NCBI GenBank assembly: GCA_937927415.1
Contig: CALBDS010000018.1
Span: 1-43,380, forward strand
Reading direction: 5' to 3'
Origin: an uncultured Rhodospirillaceae bacterium
GTDB taxonomy: Bacteria > Pseudomonadota > Alphaproteobacteria > Azospirillales > Azospirillaceae
DNA length: 43,380 nucleotides
A program made the translations under genes and the position numbers. The notes below the pieces were generated by a model that saw nothing but the letters and a program-made list of their open reading frames with translations, did no database searches and was not told the origin of the DNA. This document shows, piece by piece, positions 1-8,521 of this stretch (position 1 is its first letter; each line of letters opens with the position of its first letter).

Positions 1-1128
1 GAGTTCGCCGCGCTGGGCGTCGGTCATCGGCTGGTCCCAGCCGCTGCCGCGCGGAGCCGAGGCCCGAGAACCGCCGAAGCGGCCGGCCGGGTAACGGCGC
101 CCGGCCGAGGCGCCGGCGGAACCACCGCCGGTCCCGCCACCAGCGCCGCCACCGGTCCCGCCGGTGCTGCCGACGGACGCGGTTGCACCCGTCGTCACAT
201 GACGAAGGCCGCTCCACAGCGCCGACGCACCGACGGCGAGGCTGCCGGGCGCCCCGGTGGTGGCCGCCGCCGCCCCGGCCATGGTGCGCATGCCGAGCCA
301 CCCGGCGGTCCACAGCGCGGCTAGCGCCGTCATGCCGTCCATCACCGGGCCGCCGTTCACCAGGCCGGCGGCGGCGCGCGGCGCCTTGATGGCGAGCACG
401 AAGATCGCCGCCGCCAGCACCGCCACCCCAAAGGCCTGGGCCAGCGTCGGGGTGCCCTGGAAGGTCAGCGCCAGCAGGGTGGCGCTGCACATGGCGATGA
501 CGCAGCCGAGCACCAGCAGCTTGAGCGCGGTGGCGGCGATGTAGCCGATGGCGCGCTCGGCCACGAAGCTGGTCGGTCCCAGCACGGCGAAGGGGATGGC
601 GAGGTAGGCGGCCAGCGACAGCAGCCGGTATTCCAGGAAGGCGAGGAACACCTGGATGGCCAGGATGCAGAAGCTGACGATCACCACCAGGGCGGCCAGC
701 AGGAAGATGACGATCTCGACGAAGTTCAGGAAGAAATCGACCGGCCCCAGCATCTCCTTGACGCGCTGCATCAGCGGGATCACCGCCTGGATGCCGAGGT
801 GGGCGATGTAGCCGGGGTCGTCGAGGGCGAAGCCGCCGCCAGGGCCGAGGTTGAGTCCCTGCTGGGCGGCGGCCTGCATCAGCGCGGCGGAGCCGGCGGG
901 AAACCACTCGACCAACGCGCCGATGGCGGCGAACTTCAGCAGCATGCGCAGGAAGGGGCCGTGCACCGCCGCCTTGCCCTCGAACAGCCAGAGCAGCAGC
1001 GCCAGCGTGTAGGACAGCATCATCAGCAGGCGCAGCGCCGCCTGCACGTCGGGCCCGAGCAGGCCGAGGCCGGTGACCACGGCGGCGGTGAGCTGGTGCA
1101 GGACGACCGAGAGGGCGCTGACGTCCAT
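1..1128 (-). CDS. trbL: TrbL/VirB6-type conjugal transfer membrane protein (3' end off window)
   Basis: Inner-membrane channel component of the Trb mating-pair-formation (type IV secretion) apparatus. I read 376 residues from an ATG at 1128; the frame is still open at base 1, so the C-terminus is missing. Several hydrophobic segments are visible: around residues 30-48, a long one near 135-175, and more near 185-275. They are followed by a Gly/Ala/Ser/Thr-rich tail, the usual TrbL layout. The start follows the TrbK-like stop by 5 bases, and an AGGTGA ribosome site overlaps that stop. Its place as last visible gene of trbB-C-D-E-J-K-L supports the call more than any single motif. Family assignment is confident; function is inferred from the family. 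Confidence 0.9.
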   Translation of the reverse strand, partial: MDVSALSVVLHQLTAAVVTGLGLLGPDVQAALRLLMMLSYTLALLLWLFEGKAAVHGPFLRMLLKFAAIGALVEWFPAGSAALMQAAAQQGLNLGPGGGFALDDPGYIAHLGIQAVIPLMQRVKEMLGPVDFFLNFVEIVIFLLAALVVIVSFCILAIQVFLAFLEYRLLSLAAYLAIPFAVLGPTSFVAERAIGYIAATALKLLVLGCVIAMCSATLLALTFQGTPTLAQAFGVAVLAAAIFVLAIKAPRAAAGLVNGGPVMDGMTALAALWTAGWLGMRTMAGAAAATTGAPGSLAVGASALWSGLRHVTTGATASVGSTGGTGGGAGGGTGGGSAGASAGRRYPAGRFGGSRASAPRGSGWDQPMTDAQRGEL

Positions 1129-1133
1129 GGCGG

Positions 1134-1310
1134 TCACCTTTCCGGTGCGGTGTATGTACCGATGCCCTTCCAAGCCGGGTTGCTGCGCTCCAGCCGCTCC
1201 AGGGCGGACGCCCCGTCGTCGGACCGGACGTAGAGCACCAGGGCCACGGCGCCGATGACGCTGACGACCAGCATCGCGCCGAGGGCGAGGAGAATGTGCC
1301 GGAGTCCCAT
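1134..1310 (-). CDS. trbK: TrbK-like small membrane protein
   Basis: A 58-residue protein with one N-terminal hydrophobic segment (about residues 5-27) and a short polar tail (ends TYTAPER). It lies exactly between trbJ (3-base gap) and trbL (5-base gap), where IncP- and Ti-type trb operons carry trbK. In those systems TrbK is an entry-exclusion protein. The sequence is too short for a firm family match and no lipobox cysteine is visible, so the name rests on position, size and topology. It could instead be an unrelated small membrane protein of the apparatus. Confidence 0.6.
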   Translation of the reverse strand: MGLRHILLALGAMLVVSVIGAVALVLYVRSDDGASALERLERSNPAWKGIGTYTAPER

Positions 1311-1313
1311 GGC

Positions 1314-2219
1314 TCAGCTCCCCGGTGCGCCGTAGGTGTCGAGGCCCTGCCAGTTGATGCGGGTGTGCTGGCGGGCACGCTCGACGGCGGCCTGCTCGTA
1401 GTCGAGCTGGGCTTCCGCCGCCCGGTGGTGGGCCGCCTGCATCATCAGGAGCTGGCCGGCGACCTCGGCGTTGAGCAGCGTCGCCTGGGTGCCGGCGTCG
1501 ATGGCGCAGGTCTGGCCGTCGCACGCCTTCAGCGCCGCCATCAGCGCCCGGGCGCGCGCCGGGTAATCCTCGATCCCGGTCATGACGTCGGCCGAGACCA
1601 GCTTGCTCGCCCGGCTGGCGTCACGGGCGAGCCGAGCCTGCTCGGCCTGGTGCTCCGCCAGGGCCGCGGCGCTCATCCCCTCCGGCAAGGCGTCGGGGTA
1701 GAGGTCGGCGAACTGCTGGCCGACCCCGTCCAGGCTCCACAGCACCCGGTCCACCAGACCGGCCGCCCGGCGGGCGTCGCCGAGCCGGACGGCCACCGCG
1801 ACGCGGGTGTCGAGATCGGCCAGGGCGCGCATGCGGATCATGTTGTCGATCTGGGTGAGCATGTGCGCGGTCTGGGCGATGATCTCGACCTCCTGGCGCT
1901 GCACCATCTCCTCGACGACGCGCGGCCGGCTCTCCACGATCGGGCAGCCGGGCGCCTGGGAGCCGCCGCTCCCCGTCACGCCGGATGCGGCCCCCATGGC
2001 GGCGCCGGCGGCTCCGCCGGTGACATAACCGGCAACGACGGACAGCGCTGTGCCGAACAGCCCGTCGCCCTCCTCGGAAAAGCAGCCGCCTCCGCCACCA
2101 CCGCCGAAGAAGCTGTTGAGCAGCCCGCCCAGGAAAGCGTGGGCCGGAGGCGGGCCGGCGGTCAGGCCAACCGTGAGGGCGAGCGCCGCCGTGGCGGCGC
2201 GCAGGGTTTTGGCTCTCAT
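1314..2219 (-). CDS. trbJ: TrbJ/VirB5-type conjugal transfer protein
   Basis: A 301-residue secreted component of the conjugation machine. The N-terminus is a clear Sec signal peptide: basic MRAK, a hydrophobic core to about residue 24, then a PAHA-F cleavage site near residue 28. A Gly-rich patch follows at about 34-48. The middle is helical, with an EIIAQTAHMLTQIDNM stretch typical of TrbJ/VirB5 pilus-tip proteins. The start codon overlaps the trbE stop as ATGA, implying translational coupling. VirB5-type proteins sit at the pilus tip and help mating contact; that role is known for the family and inferred here. Confidence 0.88.
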   Translation of the reverse strand: MRAKTLRAATAALALTVGLTAGPPPAHAFLGGLLNSFFGGGGGGGCFSEEGDGLFGTALSVVAGYVTGGAAGAAMGAASGVTGSGGSQAPGCPIVESRPRVVEEMVQRQEVEIIAQTAHMLTQIDNMIRMRALADLDTRVAVAVRLGDARRAAGLVDRVLWSLDGVGQQFADLYPDALPEGMSAAALAEHQAEQARLARDASRASKLVSADVMTGIEDYPARARALMAALKACDGQTCAIDAGTQATLLNAEVAGQLLMMQAAHHRAAEAQLDYEQAAVERARQHTRINWQGLDTYGAPGS

Positions 2220-4687
2220 GGGGAGTCTCCTTCATAGGTCGTCTCCAGGGTGTCGGCAGCCTCATCCAGGCCGTTGCGGCGCAGCCACTCGGCCGCGAAA
2301 CGTTGCGGGCCCACGTCGGCCATCAGCTCGAAGGCGCGGCGCTTGTGGGCGGCCCCACCGCAGCCGCAGACGGCGAGCGCCGCAGGGTCAAGGGTGAGCT
2401 GCCCCAGCCGGCTGCCCTCGGGCGTCTTGAAGAAGACGTCGCGGCGCGGCATGGCGCGGGCGACCTGCCCGGCCTGGGTGGCGTTCAGTCCCCAGTCGCG
2501 CAGGATGGAGCGCTTGGCGGCGTTGGGGTCGGCGAGCAGCACGAGGACCTGGATGGTCTTCAGCATCGCCGCGATGGCCGAGCCCTCGATGTCGTCGAGC
2601 TGGTGGGTGGCGAGCACGAGCGCGACGTTCTTCTTCGGTCCGCGCCGGCGCAGCTCGTCCAGCTCGGCCGGCTGGTGCTTCAGCGCCTTGAACGCCTCGT
2701 CCACCAGGAACAGGGTCGGCCGGCCGTCCTCGAACAGCCGGTAGAAGCGGCGGAACAGCGCCTTGATCACCGGGGCGGCGCCGGGGCCGCGGTCGATCAG
2801 CGCGCCGATGTCCACCGTGGTCCAGGCGGAGCCGAGAAAGCGATCCTCCGCCGCATCGACGAGGTCGCCGTAGGGGCCGCCGCGGCAGTAGGGTTCCAGC
2901 GCCACGCGGATGGCGTTGTCCTGCACCAGATGGGCGAGGTGCGACAGCGTGCGCTCGGACGGCGGCGAGACGGTCAGCAGGTGCAGCGCCACGTCCACCG
3001 CGTCGCCGGCCTCGGCGGCCGACAGGTTGCCCGGCGCCAGCACACCTTGCAGGCGCAGCAGGTCCATGACGAAGCCATGGCCCCAGGCGAAGCCGTTGGG
3101 GGTGTCGACGTCGGCCAGCGGCTGCAAGGCGAGATCGCCCAGCGCCCCGTCGCCCGAGCCCATGGACAGGAACTCGCCGCCGGCCGCCCAGGTGGCGACA
3201 AGGCTGGTGCTCTCGGTGGCGTCCACGTCGATCCACACCACGCGGGCACCGGCCGCACGGGCAAGGAACTGGTGGCCCAGGACGGCGAGCACGGTGGACT
3301 TGCCGGTGCGCGGCGGGCCGATCACCAGCGCCGCCCCGTCCTGGCCCTGGTGGATATCGAGCATGAGCGGCGTGCCACCCTCGGCCTCCAACTGCATCAG
3401 CGGATCGCATTTGAGGTGCGGGTTGCGCTCCGGCCCGCCCCAGGCCGACGACAGGATGAGGAAGTCGGCGAGCTGGACCTGGGTCAGCGGCACCTTGCGC
3501 GGGTTCGGCCGCACATGGCCGGGCAGCGTGCCGTACCACGCGCGCTCCGCCCCCCAGGTCTCCTCGATGACGGTGAAGCCCAGCGTGCGCAGCGCCTTGA
3601 CCAGCTCGTCGCGGCGTTCCTCCACCTCCTCGACGCTGCGGCCCCACAGCACGGCGGTCGGGGTCATCCAGCCCGAACTTGTGCCGGCCTGCTCGGCCTC
3701 CAGCCGGGCGGCTTCCGCTTCCAGCGCCTCCATGACGCCGACCGGGTCATGGCGCAGCGCGGCGTAACCACCGACGGCACGCAGCAGAACGGAGCGCCAG
3801 TCGTAGGAGGTGTCGTCGTGCTTGCGCCACAGGGCGGCGAAGACGCCGCGCGCCTGCACGTGGTCCATCGCCTCGAAGCGCACCGACCAGCGGAACTCGA
3901 AGGGCAGTTTGTCCAGCACGTTGAGCAGGCCGGGGTGGCTGACCTTGGGGTAGCCGCCGATGCCGATCATGCGGACCGGCCATTCGGCCCCGCCATTGCT
4001 CCAGGCCGGGAAGGAGCCGGGCTTGAAGCCGACGTCCACGAGGTTGGCCTTGATCGGGAAGCCGGGGATGTCGGGGGCGGTGACGTGGCGCTGGTACAGG
4101 GGCGAGACGCAGTTGTGCAGCAGGGTCTGCACGCCATCGTCGTCCAGCATCCTGGCCCACCCCACCGCGCGGCCGAGCAGGGAGGCGAACTGGAGCACCA
4201 GTTGCCGGAACGGTTCGACGTGGTCGCGCATCACATCCGGCCGGGCGCGCTCCGGCGGGTTGCGAGTGAACCAGGACGCCACGGTGCGGGTGGTCGGCCG
4301 GGACGGGGTGTACGTGATCGCCACGAAGGTGCAGGTGCGGAGCTGCTGGCCGGCTTGGTCGAGCCGCGCCCGGCGCTCGCCGTCGATCAACTCGGAGACC
4401 GGGTGCGCCCCGGTGGAGCGTGGGTAGCCGCCGGCCTCGCGCCGCTGCATCTCGAAGTGGAAGGTCCAGCCGCCGGTGAAGGGGAACAGGACGTTGCCGG
4501 CGGCGAGCGCCGTCTGCATCCGCTCGGCCGGGTCCTGGCCGTCCTGGTCACGCCCGCCGTACTCGACCACGGCCATCAGCGCGCCGTCCTCCTCCAGCAG
4601 CACCACGCCGGGCCAGACGAAGCAGTCCCATGGCAGGTGCCGGGACAGGGAATCGAAGCCGTCGTCGAAGGCGGTCAGGTCGAGCAT
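2216..4687 (-). CDS. trbE: TrbE/VirB4-type conjugation ATPase
   Basis: Cytoplasmic ATPase that powers pilus assembly and substrate export; 823 residues, normal length for TrbE. The N-terminal half (about 1-420) is the VirB4 N-domain. The C-terminal ATPase has Walker A (VIGPPRTGKST, about residues 455-465) and Walker B (TLFLVDEAFKAL, about 657-668), followed by an LATHQ sensor-like motif. The start lies 3 bases after the trbD stop, and the stop overlaps trbJ. No truncation or frameshift is seen. Confidence 0.95.
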   Translation of the reverse strand: MLDLTAFDDGFDSLSRHLPWDCFVWPGVVLLEEDGALMAVVEYGGRDQDGQDPAERMQTALAAGNVLFPFTGGWTFHFEMQRREAGGYPRSTGAHPVSELIDGERRARLDQAGQQLRTCTFVAITYTPSRPTTRTVASWFTRNPPERARPDVMRDHVEPFRQLVLQFASLLGRAVGWARMLDDDGVQTLLHNCVSPLYQRHVTAPDIPGFPIKANLVDVGFKPGSFPAWSNGGAEWPVRMIGIGGYPKVSHPGLLNVLDKLPFEFRWSVRFEAMDHVQARGVFAALWRKHDDTSYDWRSVLLRAVGGYAALRHDPVGVMEALEAEAARLEAEQAGTSSGWMTPTAVLWGRSVEEVEERRDELVKALRTLGFTVIEETWGAERAWYGTLPGHVRPNPRKVPLTQVQLADFLILSSAWGGPERNPHLKCDPLMQLEAEGGTPLMLDIHQGQDGAALVIGPPRTGKSTVLAVLGHQFLARAAGARVVWIDVDATESTSLVATWAAGGEFLSMGSGDGALGDLALQPLADVDTPNGFAWGHGFVMDLLRLQGVLAPGNLSAAEAGDAVDVALHLLTVSPPSERTLSHLAHLVQDNAIRVALEPYCRGGPYGDLVDAAEDRFLGSAWTTVDIGALIDRGPGAAPVIKALFRRFYRLFEDGRPTLFLVDEAFKALKHQPAELDELRRRGPKKNVALVLATHQLDDIEGSAIAAMLKTIQVLVLLADPNAAKRSILRDWGLNATQAGQVARAMPRRDVFFKTPEGSRLGQLTLDPAALAVCGCGGAAHKRRAFELMADVGPQRFAAEWLRRNGLDEAADTLETTYEGDSP

Positions 4688-4690
4688 GCC

Positions 4691-5011
4691 TCACCTCGGG
4701 GCGCGGTAGGAGGACAGGGACAGCGAGCGGCCGCGGGTGCGCAGCGCCCGCAGCAGCCAGGCCGAGGCGTTCTGGCGGACGATCTCCAGCCACCAGGGAT
4801 CGCGGCGGGTGAGATAGCGCGCCGTCAGGAAGACGAGCAGGAACCCCGCCACCGCCTGGGGGATGGCGCCCAGCGCCAGCCACAGCTCCGCGGCCAGCCA
4901 GACGGCGATGGCCAGCAGCTCCATGGGCACGCCGAGCGGCATCTTGGTCGGCCGCACCGAGGTGCGGCGCACCGGCTTCTCCCATCCCTCGGGCAGCGGC
5001 GGGGCCTGCAT
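4691..5011 (-). CDS. trbD: TrbD/VirB3-type conjugal transfer protein
   Basis: A 106-residue inner-membrane protein. I chose the ATG at 5011 (MQAPPLPEGWEKPV) because it lies 2 bases after the trbC stop and the product then has VirB3 size; longer upstream starts would run through trbC in another frame. One long hydrophobic stretch (about residues 28-66) can form two membrane segments, followed by a basic tail. VirB3 proteins work with the VirB4 ATPase encoded just downstream. Confidence 0.87.
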   Translation of the reverse strand: MQAPPLPEGWEKPVRRTSVRPTKMPLGVPMELLAIAVWLAAELWLALGAIPQAVAGFLLVFLTARYLTRRDPWWLEIVRQNASAWLLRALRTRGRSLSLSSYRAPR

Positions 5012-5013
5012 GG

Positions 5014-5304
5014 TCACACCCCGGCCAGCGCGACGATGGCGTCGCGCGCCCCGTAGGCGGCGGCGCCGGCCACGGTGAAGACGAACACCACCACCCCGGC
5101 GATGCGGGAGAACATCGCCGCGACCAGCGCCAGCAGCAGCCCGGCGGTGACGGCGATCGGCACGAAGTTGGTGTCGAACACCGCCTGCCAGGACAGCAGT
5201 TCCGCGCCGAGGTTGGCGATCACCTGGGCGTGCGCCGGCAGCGCCGTCCACGCCAGCACCAGCGCCAGGGCCAATCCCCGGCGCGCGTTACCGTTGCTCC
5301 GCAT
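5014..5304 (-). CDS. trbC: TrbC/VirB2-type prepilin
   Basis: Pilin precursor of the conjugative pilus, 96 residues. The signal peptide is basic (MRSNGNARRG) with a hydrophobic core and a PAHA-Q cleavage site near residue 26. Two hydrophobic segments follow (about 45-62 and 68-84), joined by a short loop, as in VirB2/TrbC pilins. The start at 5304 lies inside the 3' end of trbB (17-base overlap). Longer in-frame starts exist upstream but would destroy the signal peptide. Confidence 0.88.
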   Translation of the reverse strand: MRSNGNARRGLALALVLAWTALPAHAQVIANLGAELLSWQAVFDTNFVPIAVTAGLLLALVAAMFSRIAGVVVFVFTVAGAAAYGARDAIVALAGV

Positions 5305-6325
5305 GCTCACCTCCACCGTCAAGCTCCCCCGCCCCCAGCGGGCGGAGGACGAATCCCCGGTCCGGGTCGAAGCGCTCGACCCGGACGATCTCGTTGACGA
5401 AGCGCTTGCCCATGCCGTCACGGGCGAGGTGCACCACCGCGTGCACCGCCCGGGATATCCAGCGCATCTGCAGGGCGTCCATGGCGACGCCGCCGAGGCC
5501 GACCATCTGGGCGATGCGGTCGAGCGCGTCCCAGGCCGAGCCGGCGTGCACGGTGCACAGCCCCGGATGCCCGGTGGTCCAGCCGACCACCATCTGCCGC
5601 GCCTCGGCCCGGCGCACCTCGCCCAGCACCAGATGCGTCATCGGCACGCGCAGCGCGTTGGCGACCAGCGTCTCCAGGGTGACCGGCGGGTCGGCCCAGG
5701 GGTCGGCGACCATGGCGTAGGCGTGCGGGCACGGCGGCTCGAACTCGTAGGGGTCCTGCAACACCGCCGGCAGGCCGTCCCGGAAGGCCGGTTCCTCCAG
5801 GCAGGCGCGCAGCAGCGTGGTCTTGCCGGTGTCGACGTCGCCGGCGATCACCACGGTGCGGCGCCCGGCGATCAGCCGGCGGATCAGCCGCGCCTGGAGT
5901 GTTGTCGCGGCGCCGGACAGCACCCAGTCGTCGAGGGTGATGCGGCCGCGGTAGGGCTTGCGGATCGAGCAGGCCGGGCCGGTGGTGACCGGCTCGATGT
6001 CGGCGTGGATGCGCTCGCCGGTCTCCGGCAGGGTGACGTCGAGGGTCGGGCGGTCGCGGCGCAGCTCCTTGCGCTGGAAGCCGGCGACGTAGGCGAGGAA
6101 GCGGCGCACCTGATCGGGGTCGGCCTCGCGGACGAACTCCGGCGAGGGGCCGTTCTTGACCAGCACCCGGCAGGCCCCCTGCCCGCGCAGGGGCGGCAGC
6201 ACCAGGACGTTGGCGACGTCCTCGCGGGACAGCAGGTCGCCGAACAGCCCGTCCATCAGCCGGCGCAGGGCCAGCAGCAGCATCTCGCGCCGTGCCGGCT
6301 CGTCAATCACCACCAGCTCGGTCAT
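5288..6325 (-). CDS. trbB: TrbB/VirB11-type secretion ATPase
   Basis: Hexameric traffic ATPase at the base of the conjugation channel; 345 residues. Walker A is AGDVDTGKTT at residues 161-170, which fits GxxxxGKT although the variable positions are acidic rather than the usual GTGSG. VirB11 boxes follow: the QDPYEFE region, HLVLGEVRR (Walker B-like) and the HAGSAWDAL His box. The start overlaps the stop of the CopG-like gene (ATGA), and the C-terminal 17 bases overlap trbC. The order B-C-D-E-J-K-L is that of IncP/Ti trb operons. Confidence 0.94.
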   Translation of the reverse strand: MTELVVIDEPARREMLLLALRRLMDGLFGDLLSREDVANVLVLPPLRGQGACRVLVKNGPSPEFVREADPDQVRRFLAYVAGFQRKELRRDRPTLDVTLPETGERIHADIEPVTTGPACSIRKPYRGRITLDDWVLSGAATTLQARLIRRLIAGRRTVVIAGDVDTGKTTLLRACLEEPAFRDGLPAVLQDPYEFEPPCPHAYAMVADPWADPPVTLETLVANALRVPMTHLVLGEVRRAEARQMVVGWTTGHPGLCTVHAGSAWDALDRIAQMVGLGGVAMDALQMRWISRAVHAVVHLARDGMGKRFVNEIVRVERFDPDRGFVLRPLGAGELDGGGEHAEQR

Positions 6326-6693
6326 GCGTCGGCCTCCTTCGGGTGGAAGCCGTCGCGCACGCTGGGCACCGTGCGGCGGGGATGGCCGAGCTGTTCCAGG
6401 ATCGCCGCCTTGGTCGCGGCCACGTCCGCCGGGTCGAGGTCGTGCACGAGGTTGAGCACCGCGACCACGGTGATCAGCAGGTCGTCGATGCGGGCGACGG
6501 TGGCCTCCAGCCGCTCGGTCTTCGCCCGCTCGTGGGCGATGGCGTCGAGCCCCTTGTCGAGCACATGGATCAGGGCATCGCTGAGCGTGCGCAGCCCCTG
6601 GCGGGTCTGCACCAGGGCGAGCTGATCGGCGAGCAGCGCCGGGATGCGGGCGGAGATCGGCCGGGTGGCCGGGTCGTCGGGAGTGTCGGTCAT
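6322..6693 (-). CDS. CopG-like ribbon-helix-helix / coiled-coil protein of the transfer operon
   Basis: A 123-residue protein. The start at 6693 overlaps the TraG stop (ATGA), and its own stop overlaps trbB. The N-terminal part (about 12-50, with ISARIPALLADQLALVQ then TLSDALIHVLDKGL) resembles a ribbon-helix-helix dimer; residues 50-95 look like an amphipathic coiled coil. Small CopG-type proteins often sit between the coupling protein and trbB in such operons. A regulator or an accessory factor of TraG is possible; the DNA target is unknown. Confidence 0.72.
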   Translation of the reverse strand: MTDTPDDPATRPISARIPALLADQLALVQTRQGLRTLSDALIHVLDKGLDAIAHERAKTERLEATVARIDDLLITVVAVLNLVHDLDPADVAATKAAILEQLGHPRRTVPSVRDGFHPKEADA

Positions 6694-8165
6694 GGCCAGA
6701 GCCTCGGGGGTATGCCGGGACGGCGCGGCGCCGGCGGAGCGGGTGCGCGGTCGGCCGTGCCGGCGGGGTGACCCGTGCCGAACCAGCGGTTGGCGTCGGG
6801 GTTGGGAGTCCAGACCGCCTCGGCGCGGCCGTAGAGCGGGCGCCACAGCGGATCGGCGTAGGGGTGCAGGCGGACGGCCCGGATCGGCTTGCCGTAGCCG
6901 AAGACGATCAGGTCGTTGCCGTCCATCTCCAGCGCCGCGTGCATCGGCAGCACCGGCCGGCGGTCCACCCGCACCCCGCGGCTGACGGTGGGGAAAAGGT
7001 CGAACAGGCCCTTGGAGGTCGAGCGCGTCGGCACCTCCTCGATGGCCTCGCCGACCATCCGGCTGATCCGCTCGGCCTCGTCGGACGAGTTGGGGCGGAA
7101 GACCACCAGCCGGCAGTTGGCGGTGAGGCCGCGGCCGTACTCCTCCTCGACCTCCCACAGGCTCTGGGCCAGCAGCAGCAGGCGGATGCCGTACTCGCGG
7201 ACGTACTTGATCCACTCCGCCGCCTCGCGCAGGTGGAACTGCAGGAACTCGTCGAGCGCCACCAGCAGCCGCCAGCGCCGCGCCCGGCCGTCGTCGGCCA
7301 GGTTGCGGTCGATGGTGAGGAAATCCACCATCTGCGTCAGGATCAGCTTGAACACGCGCTTCAGGCGCCGGGCGTCGAGCGGGCGGGCGACGATGTAGAG
7401 GGTAACCGGCCGCTCGCCGGCCACGAGGTCGGAAATCGAGAAGTCGCTGACGGCGGTCTGGGCCTCCAGCACCGGGTCCTCGAACTCGGCGAGCAGCACC
7501 GAGGCGGTGACGTAGACCGACTTGCGGTAATGCAGGCTCTTGTCGGCGCCGCCGCCCCGCCCGCCCTTGGGCTTGCCGGCGGCCTCGTCGCGGTCAGCGG
7601 TGTCGGCGGCGGCGAGGCTCTTGTCCCACAGCTCCTGGGCGGCGCGCTGGGCGGTCGGGTGGACGCCCTCGGCCAGCATCAGCGTCAGCCCGTCGTCGCC
7701 GAGCAGGATGTGCCGCCGCGCCCCGGCCAGCGACTTCTCGGAATCGGCCGCCGCGGTGAGCAGGTAGACGAAGACGCCGGTGAGGTAGGAGAAGGCGGCG
7801 TTGCGCCAGTGCCCCTCCTGCTCGCCCTCGGTGAGGATGCGCGCGGCGTGCTGGCAGTCGGGGACGAGGTAGGGCTCGGGGCGCACCGCCATCAGCGGGT
7901 TGTAGCGGGGACCGCCGGACCGGGCGAGGTCGAGGACGATGACGTCGCCGAAGCGGGTGCGGGCGCGGCTGGTGTCCTCGGTGACCGAGCCCTTGAAGTC
8001 CCAGACCACCGCGCTCTCGCGCCACGCCGCCAGCAGGGTCGGATGGACGACCGTGGTGGTCTTGCCCGAGCCGGTGGGGCCGATGACAAGGACCGGCTGC
8101 ATGGTGCGCTCGCGCAGCGGCTCCCGGCCGTAGGCGCCGAGGATGATGGAGGAGGGTTCGGTCAT
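6690..8165 (-). CDS. traG: TraG/VirD4 coupling protein, ATPase part
   Basis: Type IV coupling protein that hands the relaxase-DNA complex to the secretion channel. This frame gives 491 residues from an ATG at 8165: Walker A (VIGPTGSGKTT, about 27-37), VVWDFKGS, Walker B (LLVALDEFLQF, about 297-307) and the AQSLWEVEEEYG sensor region. It starts at ILGAYGREPL, which in usual TraG proteins comes after the membrane part. The two membrane helices are in the preceding gene, joined by an ATGA overlap. So the family's single protein is split in two here. Confidence 0.9.
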   Translation of the reverse strand: MTEPSSIILGAYGREPLRERTMQPVLVIGPTGSGKTTTVVHPTLLAAWRESAVVWDFKGSVTEDTSRARTRFGDVIVLDLARSGGPRYNPLMAVRPEPYLVPDCQHAARILTEGEQEGHWRNAAFSYLTGVFVYLLTAAADSEKSLAGARRHILLGDDGLTLMLAEGVHPTAQRAAQELWDKSLAAADTADRDEAAGKPKGGRGGGADKSLHYRKSVYVTASVLLAEFEDPVLEAQTAVSDFSISDLVAGERPVTLYIVARPLDARRLKRVFKLILTQMVDFLTIDRNLADDGRARRWRLLVALDEFLQFHLREAAEWIKYVREYGIRLLLLAQSLWEVEEEYGRGLTANCRLVVFRPNSSDEAERISRMVGEAIEEVPTRSTSKGLFDLFPTVSRGVRVDRRPVLPMHAALEMDGNDLIVFGYGKPIRAVRLHPYADPLWRPLYGRAEAVWTPNPDANRWFGTGHPAGTADRAPAPPAPRRPGIPPRLWP

Positions 8166-8521
8166 CGTCCGCTCCGCCCCAGCAGGCCGCTGCGCCGGAC
8201 GTCGGTGCGCGTGGCCCAGCGGCCGGCGCCGAACCCATGGACCCGGTTTCCCCGAAGGTCGAGGGCGGCGCGCACCGCCAGGGCCAGCGCGCAGGCGCCG
8301 GACGCCAGCGTGGCGCCATCGACGATCCAGCGGTGGCCGGGGGCCAGCAGCCCACGCCAGCCGAGGAACTGGCCGGGTCCGTACAGCGCGACGGAACCGA
8401 CGCGCAGCCCGCCGAAGGCGGCGGGCCAGGAGAACAGCCAGCCGGTCAACTCGGTGATGGCGAAGACGGCGGCGAGCCAGACCAGCAGCAGGGTTCCGAA
8501 GCGGACGATGGGAGCGGTCAC
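8162..8521 (-). CDS. TraG/VirD4 N-terminal membrane part encoded as a separate gene
   Basis: A 119-residue protein with two membrane segments (about 8-30 and 68-87) and a short periplasmic loop (GPGQFLGW region). It ends in GAGRWATRTDVRRSGLLG. In TraG/VirD4 proteins this motif lies just after the second helix and is followed directly by the ATPase domain, which is exactly what the next gene encodes. The start is GTG at 8521, overlapping the relaxase stop (GTGA); the stop overlaps the ATPase part (ATGA). Either the coupling protein is naturally made of two coupled polypeptides, or a short mutation created a stop at the domain boundary. Confidence 0.75.
   Translation of the reverse strand: MTAPIVRFGTLLLVWLAAVFAITELTGWLFSWPAAFGGLRVGSVALYGPGQFLGWRGLLAPGHRWIVDGATLASGACALALAVRAALDLRGNRVHGFGAGRWATRTDVRRSGLLGRSGR

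Noticed and set aside
2303..5056. Long plus-strand open frame (over 900 codons) antisense to trbE/trbD
   Set aside because: Very GC-rich coding DNA leaves antisense frames open; the minus strand carries clear TrbE and TrbD motifs, and the plus product is low-complexity Gly/Arg/His/Gln-rich.
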